From: Actinomadura hallensis
Lineage (GTDB): Bacteria; Actinomycetota; Actinomycetes; Streptosporangiales; Streptosporangiaceae
Length of the DNA: 64,000 nt
Assembly: GCF_006716765.1 (NCBI RefSeq)
Contig: NZ_VFPO01000001.1
Span: 2,170,001 to 2,234,000, forward strand
Direction of reading: 5' to 3'
Positions within the stretch are counted from its first letter, which is position 1. Every line of letters begins with the position of its first letter. The translations under genes were made by a program, and so were the position numbers. Shown piece by piece: positions 1-8,603 of the stretch. The notes under the pieces were generated by a model. That model was not told where the DNA came from and ran no database searches. It saw only the letters and a program-made list of their open reading frames with translations.

Positions 1-1
1 C

Positions 2-529
2 GCAGGGGACGCGCTGCCCGGCGCCGTCCGCGTCGCGGTGCCGCTGATGATGCGCCCGCCTGGCAGCGCGATGGTCGGCAACCACACCACCGCCGTCATG
101 GTGGACCTGCCCGTCGGGAAGATGCCCGAGACCGACCGGCTCGCCGAGATCTCCCGGCGCAGCCGCGTGCTGCGGTCAGGGACGCGGGCGCAGGCGGCGT
201 GGGTCGTGATGTGGCAGGCGGGACGCCTGATGCCGCCGCCGCTGCACGCCCGCTTCGCCCGCATGTCCTACAGCGGCCGCTTCCTCCAGGGGACGGTGTC
301 GAGCCTGCCCGCCAGCGACAGGAGGCTGCGGCTGGCCGGCGCGCCGCTCACCGCCGTGTACCCGATCGTCCCGCTGGCGCCCGGCACGGCGTTCGCGCTG
401 GCCGGGCTGGGCGTGGCGGAGGAGCTGTGCTTCGGCCTGTCGCTCGACCCCGGGCTCGCGGACGACGCCGACGCGTTCATGGCGGCCGTCGCGGACGTGT
501 TCGAGGAGCTGCGCACGGGACCGCGCTGA
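2..529 (+). CDS. Wax ester synthase / diacylglycerol acyltransferase, C-terminal part (5' cut by window)
   Basis: The reading frame is open from the window edge, so only the last 175 or so residues are visible. They resemble the C-terminal domain of bacterial WS/DGAT enzymes (DUF1298-type): a GNHTTAVMVDLP stretch near the start, a GTVSSLPA segment where family members carry the conserved VSNVPGP region, then a YPIVPLAPG stretch and a final FGLSLDP motif. These enzymes join acyl-CoA to an alcohol or diacylglycerol at the membrane to make storage lipid. The catalytic HHxxxDG region would lie upstream of the window and cannot be checked. The gene is convergent with the hopanoid operon. Confidence 0.72.
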   Translation, partial: AGDALPGAVRVAVPLMMRPPGSAMVGNHTTAVMVDLPVGKMPETDRLAEISRRSRVLRSGTRAQAAWVVMWQAGRLMPPPLHARFARMSYSGRFLQGTVSSLPASDRRLRLAGAPLTAVYPIVPLAPGTAFALAGLGVAEELCFGLSLDPGLADDADAFMAAVADVFEELRTGPR

Positions 530-628
530 CCGCGGCGCCCACACGGCCCCAGCGAGGAACGACTCGAAAGCGGCCGAACGCCGTGAGCGTGAACCGGCAG
601 CGGGAGCGACCGGACACCGCGGGACGGC

Positions 629-1633
629 TCAGACGCTCCGCACGGCGCGCAGCGACTCCTTCAGCGAGCCCATCGTCGCGAACACGGCGGTGGGCTCGTA
701 GCCGCAGTGCGCCATGCAGTTCGCGCAGCGCTCGTCGCGCCCCCGCCCGTAGGCGTCCCAGTCGGTCGAGTCGAGAAGCTCCTGGTAGGTGTCGACGTAG
801 CCGTCGTCCATCAGGTAGCAGGGCCGCTGCCAGCCCTTCAGCGAGTACGACGGGATCGCCCACGCCGTGCACGGGAAGTCGACCCTGCCCTCGAGGAAGT
901 CCAGGAACAGCGGCGAGTGGTTGAAGCGCCAGCGTTCCCGCCGGCCGTCCGCGAACGCCTTGCGGAACAGGCTCCGGGTCTCCTGAACGCCGAGGAAGTG
1001 CTCCTGGTCGGGCGCCTTCTCGTAGGCGTACGCCGGCGAGATCATCATCTGGTCGACGGCCAGCTCGTCGTTGAGGTAGTCGAGGACGTCGATGACGGTC
1101 TGCGGGGTGTCGGTGTTGAACACGGTCGTGTTCGTCGTGACCCGGAACCCGCGCTCCTTGCACATCCTGATCGCCTCGACCGCCTGGTCGAACACGCCCT
1201 CCTTGCACACGGACGCGTCATGGCGTTCCCGCAGCCCGTCGATGTGCACCGCCCACGCGAAGTAGCGGGACGGCTCGAAGAGGTCGATCTTCTTCGGGAT
1301 CAGCGCCGCGTTGGTGCACAGGAACACGTACCGCCGCATCCCGACCAGCTCGGCGACCATCTCCCCGATCTGCGGGTGCATCAGCGGCTCGCCGCCCGCG
1401 ATCGACACCATCGGCGCGCCGCACTCGCGGACGGCCGCGACGGCCTGCTCGACCGGCATCCGCCGCTTCAGCACGTCCGCCGGATGCTGGATCTTCCCGC
1501 AGCCCGCGCAGGCGAGGTTGCACGCGTACAGCGGCTCCAGCTCCAGCAGCAGCGGGAAGCGCCTGCGCCCGGCCAGCCTGTTGCGCAGCACGTACCCGCC
1601 GACCCGCAGGCTCTGTCGCAGTGGCATCGCCAT
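629..1633 (-). CDS. hpnH: Adenosyl-hopene transferase (radical SAM)
   Basis: At 334 residues this is full length for HpnH, which adds a 5'-deoxyadenosyl group to diploptene to give adenosylhopane, the first step of C35 hopanoid side-chain synthesis. The radical SAM cluster motif CNLACAGC lies at residues 38-45, followed by the SAM-binding GGEP motif. Extra cysteines (CANCMAHCG) near the C-terminus are typical of SPASM-like tails in this family. It is the last gene of the hopanoid operon, only 3 bases after the stop of shc. A second ATG two codons downstream (MPLRQ) is an alternative start. Confidence 0.93.
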   Translation of the reverse strand: MAMPLRQSLRVGGYVLRNRLAGRRRFPLLLELEPLYACNLACAGCGKIQHPADVLKRRMPVEQAVAAVRECGAPMVSIAGGEPLMHPQIGEMVAELVGMRRYVFLCTNAALIPKKIDLFEPSRYFAWAVHIDGLRERHDASVCKEGVFDQAVEAIRMCKERGFRVTTNTTVFNTDTPQTVIDVLDYLNDELAVDQMMISPAYAYEKAPDQEHFLGVQETRSLFRKAFADGRRERWRFNHSPLFLDFLEGRVDFPCTAWAIPSYSLKGWQRPCYLMDDGYVDTYQELLDSTDWDAYGRGRDERCANCMAHCGYEPTAVFATMGSLKESLRAVRSV

Positions 1634-1636
1634 GTC

Positions 1637-3610
1637 TCATGAACCCTTCAGGTACCGGCCCAGCGCCGAGAGCGGGAACACCAGCCGGTACAGGTGGTAG
1701 TTGATGTAGAAGTCGCCGGGGAAGCCGGTGCCGGTGAAGTGGTCCTCGTCCCAGGTCCCGTCCGGGCGCTGGTGCTCGACCAGCCATCCGGCGCCGCGTT
1801 CGACGACCGGGCCGCGCTCTCCGGCGGCGAGGAGCGCGAGCAGCGCCCACGCGGTCTGCGACGGGGTCGAGACGCCGTGCCCGATCCACGACCGGTCGCG
1901 GTAGGAGCGCAGGTCCTCGCCCCAGCCGCCGTCGTCGCGCTGGTGGCGCACCAGCCACCGCACCGCGTTGCGGATCTCCGGGCGGCCCGGCCGGACGCCC
2001 GCGGCGATCAGCGCGGGCACGACGGCGCCCGTCCCGTAGACGTGGTTGGCGCCCCACCGGCCGAACCACGACCCGTCGGGCTCCTGCGCCTTCAGCAGCC
2101 ACACCACGGCCCGCTTGACCGTGAGCGAGTCGGCCATGCCGCGGTGCGACAGCGCCTCCACGACGTGCGCGGTGACGTCGGCCGACGGCGGGTCGATCAC
2201 CTCGCCGAAATCGCAGAACGGCAGCCTGCGGCACAGGGCGCGGGTGTTGTCGGCGTCGAACGCGCCGAAACCGCCGTCCCGGGACGCCATCCCCGCCAGC
2301 CAGCGGACGCCCCGCTCGATCGCCGGCTCGGCGCGCGGGTGCAGGACGCGGTTCAGCGCGATGACGGCCTCGGCGGTGTCGTCGGTGTCGGGGTAGACGT
2401 CGTTGTCGAACTCGAACGCCCAGCCGCCCGGCGGCAGGTCCGGCCGCCGCACCCGCCAGTCGCCCGGCCCCCGGACCTCCTCGCCGATCACCCACTCCGC
2501 CGCGCGCTCCAGGGCGGGGTGCCCGGCCGGCAGGCCCGCGTCGGCCAGCGCGTTCATGGCGAGGACGGTGTCCCAGACGGGGGACTGGCACGCCTCGATC
2601 CGCCGCCCCTTCCCGTCCCGGATCGTGAACCGTTCGAGCCCGTCCAGCCCGCGCCGGACGACGGGGTGTTCGAGGCCGTAGCCGAGGAGGTGCAGCGCGA
2701 TGAGGGAGTAGACCATCGGCGGCTGGATGCCGCCCCACGAGCCGTCCCGCTCCTGCCGCGCGATGATCCACTCGGCGGCGCGGCGCAGCGCGGCCCGGCG
2801 CAGCGGCCGCACGGGCCGCCGCTCGTACACGTGGAGGGCCCTGTCGAGCGTCTCGAACGCCGTGTCCCACCCCGGGGTGCGCCGGCCGCGGACGCGGGGC
2901 GCGGCCGGGTCGGGGTCCAGCTCGTCCAGCCCGAACGGCAGCGGCCGGACGGGACGGAACGCCCCCACGACCGCCAGCGGGACGATCGTCTGCCGCGCCC
3001 AGCACGCCCAGTCGTAGACGTTCAGCGGGAACCAGCGCGGCAGGAACATCATCTCCGGCGGCAGCACCGGCAGCGCGTCCCACGGCCACCGGCCGAACAT
3101 CGCCAGCCAGAACCGCGTGAACACGCGGGTCGCCGGGACGCCGCCCGCCCCGCGGACGTACGCGGCGGCGCGGGCCATGTGCCCGGCGTCGGGCGGGTCC
3201 CCGGCGAGCCGCAGCGCCGTGTACGCCTCGACCGTGGTGGACAGGTCGGGCGGCCCGCCGTGGAAGGTGGACCAGGTCCCGTCCGGGGCCTGCCGCGACC
3301 TGATCCAGCGCGCGGTCTCCCGGGTGTCCTCCTCGGTGCGGATGCCGAGGAACTCCCGCAGGAGCAGGTCCTCGGCGTCCATCGTCACGTTGGTCTGCAG
3401 CTCGCCCTTCCACCAGCCCTCGGGCGACTGGAGGCCGAGCAGATGGTCGCGCGCGGCCTCCAGGGCCTCGGACGCGGTCCGGGCGCGCGGCCGGCCGTCC
3501 CCGGCGGCGGCGTCCGTCGCCGTCTCGGCGCCGGCCGCTGTGCCGGCCGCTGTGCCGGCCGTTGTGTCGGCCGCGGTGTCCGTCGTCGTGCCCGGCTCGA
3601 TGGCCGTCAT
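1637..3610 (-). CDS. shc: Squalene-hopene cyclase
   Basis: This 657-residue class II triterpene cyclase protonates squalene and cyclises it to hopene/hopanol at the membrane. The acid motif DTDD is at residues 408-411, and several QW repeats (such as DGTWST, DGSWGG, DGGFGA, DGSWFG, DGGWGE and DGTWDE) run along the chain. The start is the ATG at 3610, preceded by GGAAGG at good spacing and 28 bases after the polyprenyl synthase stop. The first 40 residues are a low-complexity Thr/Ala/Gly tail encoded by a 12-bp tandem repeat and are not part of the fold. It sits in a complete squalene-to-hopanoid operon, so the assignment is firm. Confidence 0.96.
   Translation of the reverse strand: MTAIEPGTTTDTAADTTAGTAAGTAAGAETATDAAAGDGRPRARTASEALEAARDHLLGLQSPEGWWKGELQTNVTMDAEDLLLREFLGIRTEEDTRETARWIRSRQAPDGTWSTFHGGPPDLSTTVEAYTALRLAGDPPDAGHMARAAAYVRGAGGVPATRVFTRFWLAMFGRWPWDALPVLPPEMMFLPRWFPLNVYDWACWARQTIVPLAVVGAFRPVRPLPFGLDELDPDPAAPRVRGRRTPGWDTAFETLDRALHVYERRPVRPLRRAALRRAAEWIIARQERDGSWGGIQPPMVYSLIALHLLGYGLEHPVVRRGLDGLERFTIRDGKGRRIEACQSPVWDTVLAMNALADAGLPAGHPALERAAEWVIGEEVRGPGDWRVRRPDLPPGGWAFEFDNDVYPDTDDTAEAVIALNRVLHPRAEPAIERGVRWLAGMASRDGGFGAFDADNTRALCRRLPFCDFGEVIDPPSADVTAHVVEALSHRGMADSLTVKRAVVWLLKAQEPDGSWFGRWGANHVYGTGAVVPALIAAGVRPGRPEIRNAVRWLVRHQRDDGGWGEDLRSYRDRSWIGHGVSTPSQTAWALLALLAAGERGPVVERGAGWLVEHQRPDGTWDEDHFTGTGFPGDFYINYHLYRLVFPLSALGRYLKGS
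3530..3577 (-). repeat. Four-copy 12-bp tandem repeat in the 5' end of shc
   Basis: On the plus strand the unit GCCGGCCGCTGT occurs twice, followed by two variants (GCCGGCCGTTGT and GTCGGCCGCGGT). It encodes the Thr/Ala/Gly-rich repeats at about residues 12-27 of squalene-hopene cyclase. The period is a multiple of three, so copy-number change would not break the frame. Confidence 0.85.
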
Positions 3611-3638
3611 CGGTGCCCTTCCGTCGGGTGGCGCCTCA

Positions 3639-4652
3639 TCAGTGGTCCCGGCCGGTGACGAAGTCGGCGATGTGCAGGAAGTCCGCCCGGACGGGCTCGG
3701 GAATCCCGGCCGTGACCAGGTGCTCGGCGGCGCGCTGGACGCGCCGCTCGGCCTCCATCTCCGCCCAGGCGCGCCCTCCCGCCGCCTCCACCAGCGCGGC
3801 GGTCTCCGCCAGGTCCTCCTCGGACGGCTCGGGAAGCGCGTACAGTTCGGCGAGCCGTGCGGCCTCGGGGGCGTCGGAGTTGAGCGCGGCCACGACCGGC
3901 AGCGACATCTTGCGGCACCGCAGGTCCGACAGCGCGGGCTTGCCGGTCGTGGACGGGTCGCCCCAGATCCCGAGCAGATCGTCGGTGAGCTGGAACGCGA
4001 TGCCGAGGTCGGCGCCGAACGCCTCCAGCGCGGAGGTCAGCCGCTCGGACGCCCCGTCCAGCACGGCCCCGATCGAGCAGGAGCACGCCAGCAGCGCGCC
4101 GGTCTTGTCGGCCGCCATCGTCATGCACTCGTCCAGGCCGACCCGCCTGTGGTGGGTCTCGAACTCCATGTCGAGCGCCTGACCCGAGATGAGACGCCGC
4201 GTCGCGCCGGCCAGCGCGCGCGCCGCGTCCGCCGAGCCCTGACCCGGCGCCTCCAGCAGGACCTCGCCGGCGAGGGCGAGGAGCGCGTCGCCCGCCAGGA
4301 TCGCGGACGCCTCCCCGAACACCGTCCACGCCGCCGGTCGGTGCCTGCGCATCCGATCGCCGTCCATGATGTCGTCGTGCAGGAGGGAGAACGCGTGGGT
4401 CAGCTCGACCGCGACGGCCGCCGGCAGGGCGCTCTCCTGCGGCGCGACGGCGGCGCGGGCCGACAGCAGCGCCAGGGCCGGGCGGAGCGCCTTCCCGGCG
4501 GGCGCCGTGCGGGGGCGGCCCTCCTTGTCGGTCCAGCCGAGGTGGTAGGCCGCGACGCGGTAGGTGCGCGGGTCGAGCCGGCCGACCGCGGCGCGCAGCG
4601 CCCCGTCGACCAGCTCGCGGACGTCGGTCATCGCAACGGGAACGGCCGTCAC
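3639..4652 (-). CDS. Polyprenyl diphosphate synthase of the hopanoid operon
   Basis: This 337-residue trans-prenyltransferase condenses IPP with allylic diphosphates. The first aspartate-rich motif is DDIMD, and the second region reads DDLLGIWGD, as in many actinobacterial GGPP/FPP synthases. A Phe stands five residues before the first motif and Ser four before. This is a pattern of archaeal-type GGPP synthases, yet the operon context calls for FPP to feed HpnD, so product length is uncertain. The GTG at 4652 overlaps the hpnE stop by four bases and has a GGAGG upstream. An in-frame ATG at 4631 is an alternative. Confidence 0.88.
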   Translation of the reverse strand: MTAVPVAMTDVRELVDGALRAAVGRLDPRTYRVAAYHLGWTDKEGRPRTAPAGKALRPALALLSARAAVAPQESALPAAVAVELTHAFSLLHDDIMDGDRMRRHRPAAWTVFGEASAILAGDALLALAGEVLLEAPGQGSADAARALAGATRRLISGQALDMEFETHHRRVGLDECMTMAADKTGALLACSCSIGAVLDGASERLTSALEAFGADLGIAFQLTDDLLGIWGDPSTTGKPALSDLRCRKMSLPVVAALNSDAPEAARLAELYALPEPSEEDLAETAALVEAAGGRAWAEMEAERRVQRAAEHLVTAGIPEPVRADFLHIADFVTGRDH

Positions 4653-5968
4653 CGGTCCCTCACCCCCTCCAGGTGGCGGCGGACCAGGCGGGCGGCCGTG
4701 AGGCCGCTGCGCACTGCGCCCTCCATGGTGTCGGGCCAGCCCGTGTCGGTCCACGCGCCGGCGAGGAACAGGCCCGGGGCGCGCGTCGCCGCGCCGGGGC
4801 GGGCGCCCGCGGTCCCGGGACGCTGCCGGAACGTCGCGCGCCGCTCCCGGGTGACGAACAGGTCCCGGACGTCGGCGTCCCGCGCGGCCGGCAGCAGCCT
4901 CCGCAACTCGGGGACGAACCGGGCGCGCAGCTCGGCGGTCGGCATGTCGACCCAGCGGTCGGCGGCCGACAGCGAGACCGCGAGGTACTGGCCGCGGCGC
5001 AGCCCGCTCACGGCCGTCCGGTCGAACACCCACTGCACCGACGAGCCGACGGCGGCGGCGAACGGCTCGCGCATGACCTCGCGGTCGTAGACGACGTGGA
5101 CGTTGACGATGGGGCTGGCGTCGAGCTCCGGCCACGGCAGCGGGTCGGGCAGCGCCTGCGCGGGCAGCAGCCGCGCCGCCGCCTCGTGCGGCACCGCCAT
5201 GATCACCGCGTCGGCGGCCATCGGGACGCCGTCCACGACGACCTTCGGGTCGGTGGTGACCGCCTCGACCTTGGACTTCAGCCGGACGGTCCCGCCCATC
5301 TCCGCGATCCGCCGCAGCGCCGGGCCGCCGTGCAGCTCCTCCAGCGGCACCAGCGGAACGCCGATGTCGGCGGCGTCGGCGCGGCCGAACAGCGCGTGCC
5401 GGCACACCATCGCCGACAGGCCGAGCGCGGCGTCGTCCACCTCGGCGTTCAGCGCGGAGGTGAGGAACAGCCCCCACAGCGCCTGCCGGGCCCACGGCCG
5501 CTGCCCGTGCTCGGCGAGCCACGCGCCCGCCGACACCGCGTCGTTCGCCGGGTCGGCGGGGTCGAGGCGCCGCAGCCCCAGCGACGCGCGGACCGCCCGG
5601 AGCCGGTCGGCGACCGGCAGCGGCGAGTACCCCGCCAGCGCGGGCAGCATGTGCAGCGGGCTCGGCAGCCGCGACCGCCGCAGCCGCGCCTTCCTCCCGC
5701 CGGGCAGCAGGACGGGCACGTCGAAGCGGTCCTGCACCTCCACCAGGTGGTCGGAGCGCAGCCTGCGCAGCAGCCCCCGGTACGCGGTGCAGCACCGCAG
5801 GAAGACGTGCTGCCCGTTGTCGACGCACAGCTCGCCCCGCGCGAACGAGTGCGCGGCGCCGCCCAGCCAGGGACGGGACTCCACGAGCGTGACCGGCACG
5901 CCCGCCTCCCGCAGCGCGATCGCCGCGCTGATCCCGGCGAGGCCGCCGCCGACGATCACCACGCTCAC
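4649..5968 (-). CDS. hpnE: Hydroxysqualene dehydroxylase (squalene-forming FAD enzyme)
   Basis: The product is a 439-residue flavoprotein with an N-terminal dinucleotide-binding motif (VVIVGGGLAGISAA) and a C-terminal FAD-contact segment (LFLAGAWTDTGWPDTMEGAV) typical of amine oxidase/phytoene desaturase relatives. In the HpnCDE route known from other bacteria, HpnE reduces hydroxysqualene to squalene. The GTG start at 5968 overlaps the hpnD stop as GTGA, and the stop overlaps the next gene in the same way, indicating translational coupling. The length matches the family. Confidence 0.93.
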   Translation of the reverse strand: MSVVIVGGGLAGISAAIALREAGVPVTLVESRPWLGGAAHSFARGELCVDNGQHVFLRCCTAYRGLLRRLRSDHLVEVQDRFDVPVLLPGGRKARLRRSRLPSPLHMLPALAGYSPLPVADRLRAVRASLGLRRLDPADPANDAVSAGAWLAEHGQRPWARQALWGLFLTSALNAEVDDAALGLSAMVCRHALFGRADAADIGVPLVPLEELHGGPALRRIAEMGGTVRLKSKVEAVTTDPKVVVDGVPMAADAVIMAVPHEAAARLLPAQALPDPLPWPELDASPIVNVHVVYDREVMREPFAAAVGSSVQWVFDRTAVSGLRRGQYLAVSLSAADRWVDMPTAELRARFVPELRRLLPAARDADVRDLFVTRERRATFRQRPGTAGARPGAATRAPGLFLAGAWTDTGWPDTMEGAVRSGLTAARLVRRHLEGVRDR

Positions 5969-6885
5969 CGTTCGGCCCCCCACAGGGCGCGCGCCGCCAC
6001 GACCGCCTTCTGCCACGTCGGCAGCGACGCCCGGGTCTGCAGCGCGATCTCCGGCCGCGCCGCGATGTCCTCCAGCAGCCGCCGGTAGATGCCCGCCATC
6101 GCCGCCGTGCAGGCGGCGCTGCGCCGGTCCAGCAGCGGCAGCAGCCGCAGCCCCTCGGCGTACCAGGCGCGCGCCCGCTCCGCCTGGAAGCCGATCAGCT
6201 CGTTCAGCCGCCACGGCGGGTCGACGAACATGCCGGACTCGTCCAGTTCGAGCGTGCAGCGGAACCGCTTCAGGTCCTCGGCCGGGATGTAGATCCGCCC
6301 CGCCAGCCGGTCCTCGCGCATGTCCCGCAGGATGTTGGTGAGCTGGAGGGCGACGCCGAGCGAGTCCGCGAGGCCCTCGGCCCGCTGCCGCCCCTCCGAC
6401 CCGAACACCCCGAGCGACAGCCGCCCCACCGTCCCGGCGACCCGCTGGCAGTAGCGCAGCAGGTCGTCGAACGTCTCGTAGTCGGCGCCCCGCACGTCGT
6501 CCTCGCATCCGTCGATCAGCTCGCCGAACGCGTCCAGCGGGATCGGGTAGCGGGCCGCCGCGTCCGCCAGCGCGGTCAGCACCGGGTGCCCCTCCAGCGC
6601 GGAGACGTCGGCGCGCCGGCGCAGCACGTCCTGGACGGCCTGCAGCCGCCGCCGCGACCGGTCGAGGAGGTCGAGCCGCACGCACGCGGGCTCCGGACCG
6701 TCCCCGACGTCGTCGATGCCGCGCGCGAACGCGTAGATCGCGCTCATCGCCCGCCGCTTCGGAGCGGGCATCAGCCGGATGCCGTAGGAGAAGTTCCGCG
6801 CCTCCTCGCGCACCACCCGCTCGCAGTGCCGGTACGCCTCAAGGACCCGCTCGGCGCGCGCGCCGGTCTCCGAAACCGCCGTCAT
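5965..6885 (-). CDS. hpnD: Presqualene diphosphate synthase
   Basis: This 306-residue squalene/phytoene synthase family member joins two FPP to form presqualene diphosphate, the first reaction of the HpnCDE squalene route. The first Asp-rich motif appears as RGIDDVGD and the second region as NILRDMREDRLAGRIYIP. The ATG at 6885 overlaps the hpnC stop as ATGA, with AGAGGGG at suitable spacing. The second synthase-type gene directly upstream (hpnC) distinguishes this arrangement from carotenoid crtB loci. Confidence 0.94.
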   Translation of the reverse strand: MTAVSETGARAERVLEAYRHCERVVREEARNFSYGIRLMPAPKRRAMSAIYAFARGIDDVGDGPEPACVRLDLLDRSRRRLQAVQDVLRRRADVSALEGHPVLTALADAAARYPIPLDAFGELIDGCEDDVRGADYETFDDLLRYCQRVAGTVGRLSLGVFGSEGRQRAEGLADSLGVALQLTNILRDMREDRLAGRIYIPAEDLKRFRCTLELDESGMFVDPPWRLNELIGFQAERARAWYAEGLRLLPLLDRRSAACTAAMAGIYRRLLEDIAARPEIALQTRASLPTWQKAVVAARALWGAER

Positions 6886-7748
6886 CTCGATCCCCTCTTT
6901 CCCGCAGTGCGCGCCCACCCGGCGATGAGCCCGGCCCGCCGCGGGCGCGGCGGGCGCGCGAGCACGTCGTATCGGCCGCGCTCCAGCGCGGCGAGCGCCG
7001 CGCGGCCGCCGGCCACATAGCCCGCGACCGCGAAGCGGGCCCACCCCGTCAGCTCCGCCATCAGCGGCCCGGCCCCCCGGTCCAGCAGGCCGGCGGCGCG
7101 CCCGGCCTCCAGCGCGAGGACGCCGCGCAGCCTGGTCGGCGTCACCGGCCGGGCCAGGTCCTCCTCCGCGCAGCCGAAGCGCCGCAGGTCCTCGGCCGGC
7201 AGGTAGATCCGGCCGTTGCGGTAGTCCTCGCCGGCGTCCTGGCAGTGCTCGATGAGCTGGAGCGCGGTGCAGACGTCGTCGGACGCCCGCTCCAGCGCGG
7301 GCCGGTGCGCGCCGAACAGGTGCAGCACGATGCGCCCCACGGGCGCGGCCGACAGGGCGCAGTACCCGGTCACGTCCGCGAACGTCTCGTACCGGTGGAC
7401 GACCTGGTCCTGCCTGTTGGCCCGGATCAGGTCGCGGAACGGTTCCTCCGGGAGCCGGCGCACGTCCACCGTCCGGGCGAGCCTCCGTAACTGCGGGAGG
7501 TTCGGCGTCCGTCCGGCGAACACGCGGTCCAGATCGTCGTCCACGAGGCCGAGGAGCTTGGCGCGCTGCTCCTTCGGGGCCTCGTCGCCGATGTCGTCGA
7601 CGAGCCGGGCGAAACCGTAGACGGCGCGCAGCCCGGCGCGGTGCCGGGCGGGCAGCAGCCGGGCGGCGACGGGGAAGTTCTCCCGCGCCGCGAGCCGGTC
7701 CAGGGCGCGGTCGTGCTCGTCGGCGCTCCAGGGCGATTCAGTGATCAC
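6882..7748 (-). CDS. hpnC: Hydroxysqualene synthase
   Basis: This is a squalene/phytoene synthase family protein of about 288 residues with LVDDIGDE near residue 50 and a second motif region HCQDAGEDYRNGRIYLP. By family knowledge HpnC turns presqualene diphosphate into hydroxysqualene. It is the first gene of the six-gene hopanoid operon. No ATG is available: GTG at 7748 and TTG at 7754 are both possible and neither has a strong ribosome-binding site, so the start is uncertain by two codons. The 167-base gap to the divergent TetR gene must hold the operon promoter, but I could not define its boxes with confidence. Confidence 0.9.
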   Translation of the reverse strand: MITESPWSADEHDRALDRLAARENFPVAARLLPARHRAGLRAVYGFARLVDDIGDEAPKEQRAKLLGLVDDDLDRVFAGRTPNLPQLRRLARTVDVRRLPEEPFRDLIRANRQDQVVHRYETFADVTGYCALSAAPVGRIVLHLFGAHRPALERASDDVCTALQLIEHCQDAGEDYRNGRIYLPAEDLRRFGCAEEDLARPVTPTRLRGVLALEAGRAAGLLDRGAGPLMAELTGWARFAVAGYVAGGRAALAALERGRYDVLARPPRPRRAGLIAGWARTAGKRGSR

Positions 7749-7870
7749 CTTCAAGAGATCGACCGGACCGGGGCCCGAAAAACTCTGGCCGAGGTATGGA
7801 CTTATTGAAACCGTGCGCGCCGGACGTGAACCCCGGTGCCCGCGGCCGTTGACCTCCGCCGCCGCATGTG

Positions 7871-7906
7871 CAATAACAGCGTTATTGGCAGATAACGTCG
7901 TTATTG
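7871..7906 (+). promoter_or_regulatory. Two tandem TetR-type operators upstream of the TetR gene
   Basis: Two copies of the palindrome core ATAAC-N3-GTTAT are seen. The first (7871-7887) has perfect 7-base arms, CAATAAC and GTTATTG, around AGC. The second (7892-7904) has 5-base arms around GTC. Their centres are 19 bases apart, close to two helical turns, and the second ends about 11 bases before the TetR ATG. This is the expected layout for autoregulation of the TetR/carotenoid oxygenase pair; an effect on the divergent hopanoid operon is possible. Confidence 0.7.
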
Positions 7907-7915
7907 CGAGGTTCC

Positions 7916-8596
7916 ATGGCGCGCGGCACGGCGCGGAGCACGGCGGTCGACGGCGACACCGCGGAGGACGCCGCGGGCCGGGCCGGGGGCGCGAGCGCGT
8001 TCGAGCTGGCGCAGCGGCAGGGCGACGAGGCGATCCGCACCACGCTGCTGGACGTCGCGAGCCGGCTGCTGGCCGCCGAGGGCCCGCAGGCGCTCGCGCT
8101 GCGCCGGATCGCCGCCGAGGCGGGCTGCTCCACCACCGTCCTGTACCGGATGTTCGGCGGGAAGCACGGACTCCTCGAAGCGCTCTACGTCGAGGGCTTC
8201 CGGCGTTTCCGGCGGCGCCTCGCCGCCGTCCCGCGCGACCCCGACCCGCGCGCCCACCTGCGCGCGCTCGGCCTCGCCTACCGGGAGAACGCGCTCGCCG
8301 AGCGCAACTACTACGGGCTGATGTTCGGCGCGCCCGTCCCCGGGTTCCGGCCCGGCGAGGAGGCGCTGGCCACCGCCCTGTCCGCCTTCGCGATCCTGGA
8401 GGACGCGGTGGCCGCCTGCGCCGCCGCGGGCCTGCTGGCCGACGCCGACCCCCGGCGCGTCGCGCTCTCGTTCTGGGCCGGGATCCACGGCTTCGTCAGC
8501 CTCGAGTTGAACGGCCACATGCCCGACGCGGACGCGGTCCTCGACACCCTCATGAGCGGCATCTCGTCCGGCTTCTTCAGCACACCCCCGAAGTGA
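7916..8596 (+). CDS. TetR family regulator (WHG-type C-terminal domain)
   Basis: This 226-residue repressor has a helix-turn-helix around residues 40-88 (ALALRRIAAEAGCSTTVLYR is the recognition region) and a C-terminal ligand domain containing FWAGIHGFVSLEL, as in the TetR C-terminal WHG family. The start is the ATG at 7916 with GAGG just before it. An in-frame TTG at 7904 lies inside the operator and is less likely. The stop is 7 bases before a carotenoid oxygenase gene, so the two are probably co-transcribed and the ligand may be an apocarotenoid or other hydrophobic molecule. That last point is inference. Confidence 0.9.
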   Translation: MARGTARSTAVDGDTAEDAAGRAGGASAFELAQRQGDEAIRTTLLDVASRLLAAEGPQALALRRIAAEAGCSTTVLYRMFGGKHGLLEALYVEGFRRFRRRLAAVPRDPDPRAHLRALGLAYRENALAERNYYGLMFGAPVPGFRPGEEALATALSAFAILEDAVAACAAAGLLADADPRRVALSFWAGIHGFVSLELNGHMPDADAVLDTLMSGISSGFFSTPPK

Positions 8597-8603
8597 GGTC
8601 ACC

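Noticed and set aside
1218..3413. Long minus-strand frame overlapping shc and hpnH
   Set aside because: It is an out-of-frame shadow of two well-recognised enzymes, with Arg/Ala/Gly-rich composition and no family resemblance.
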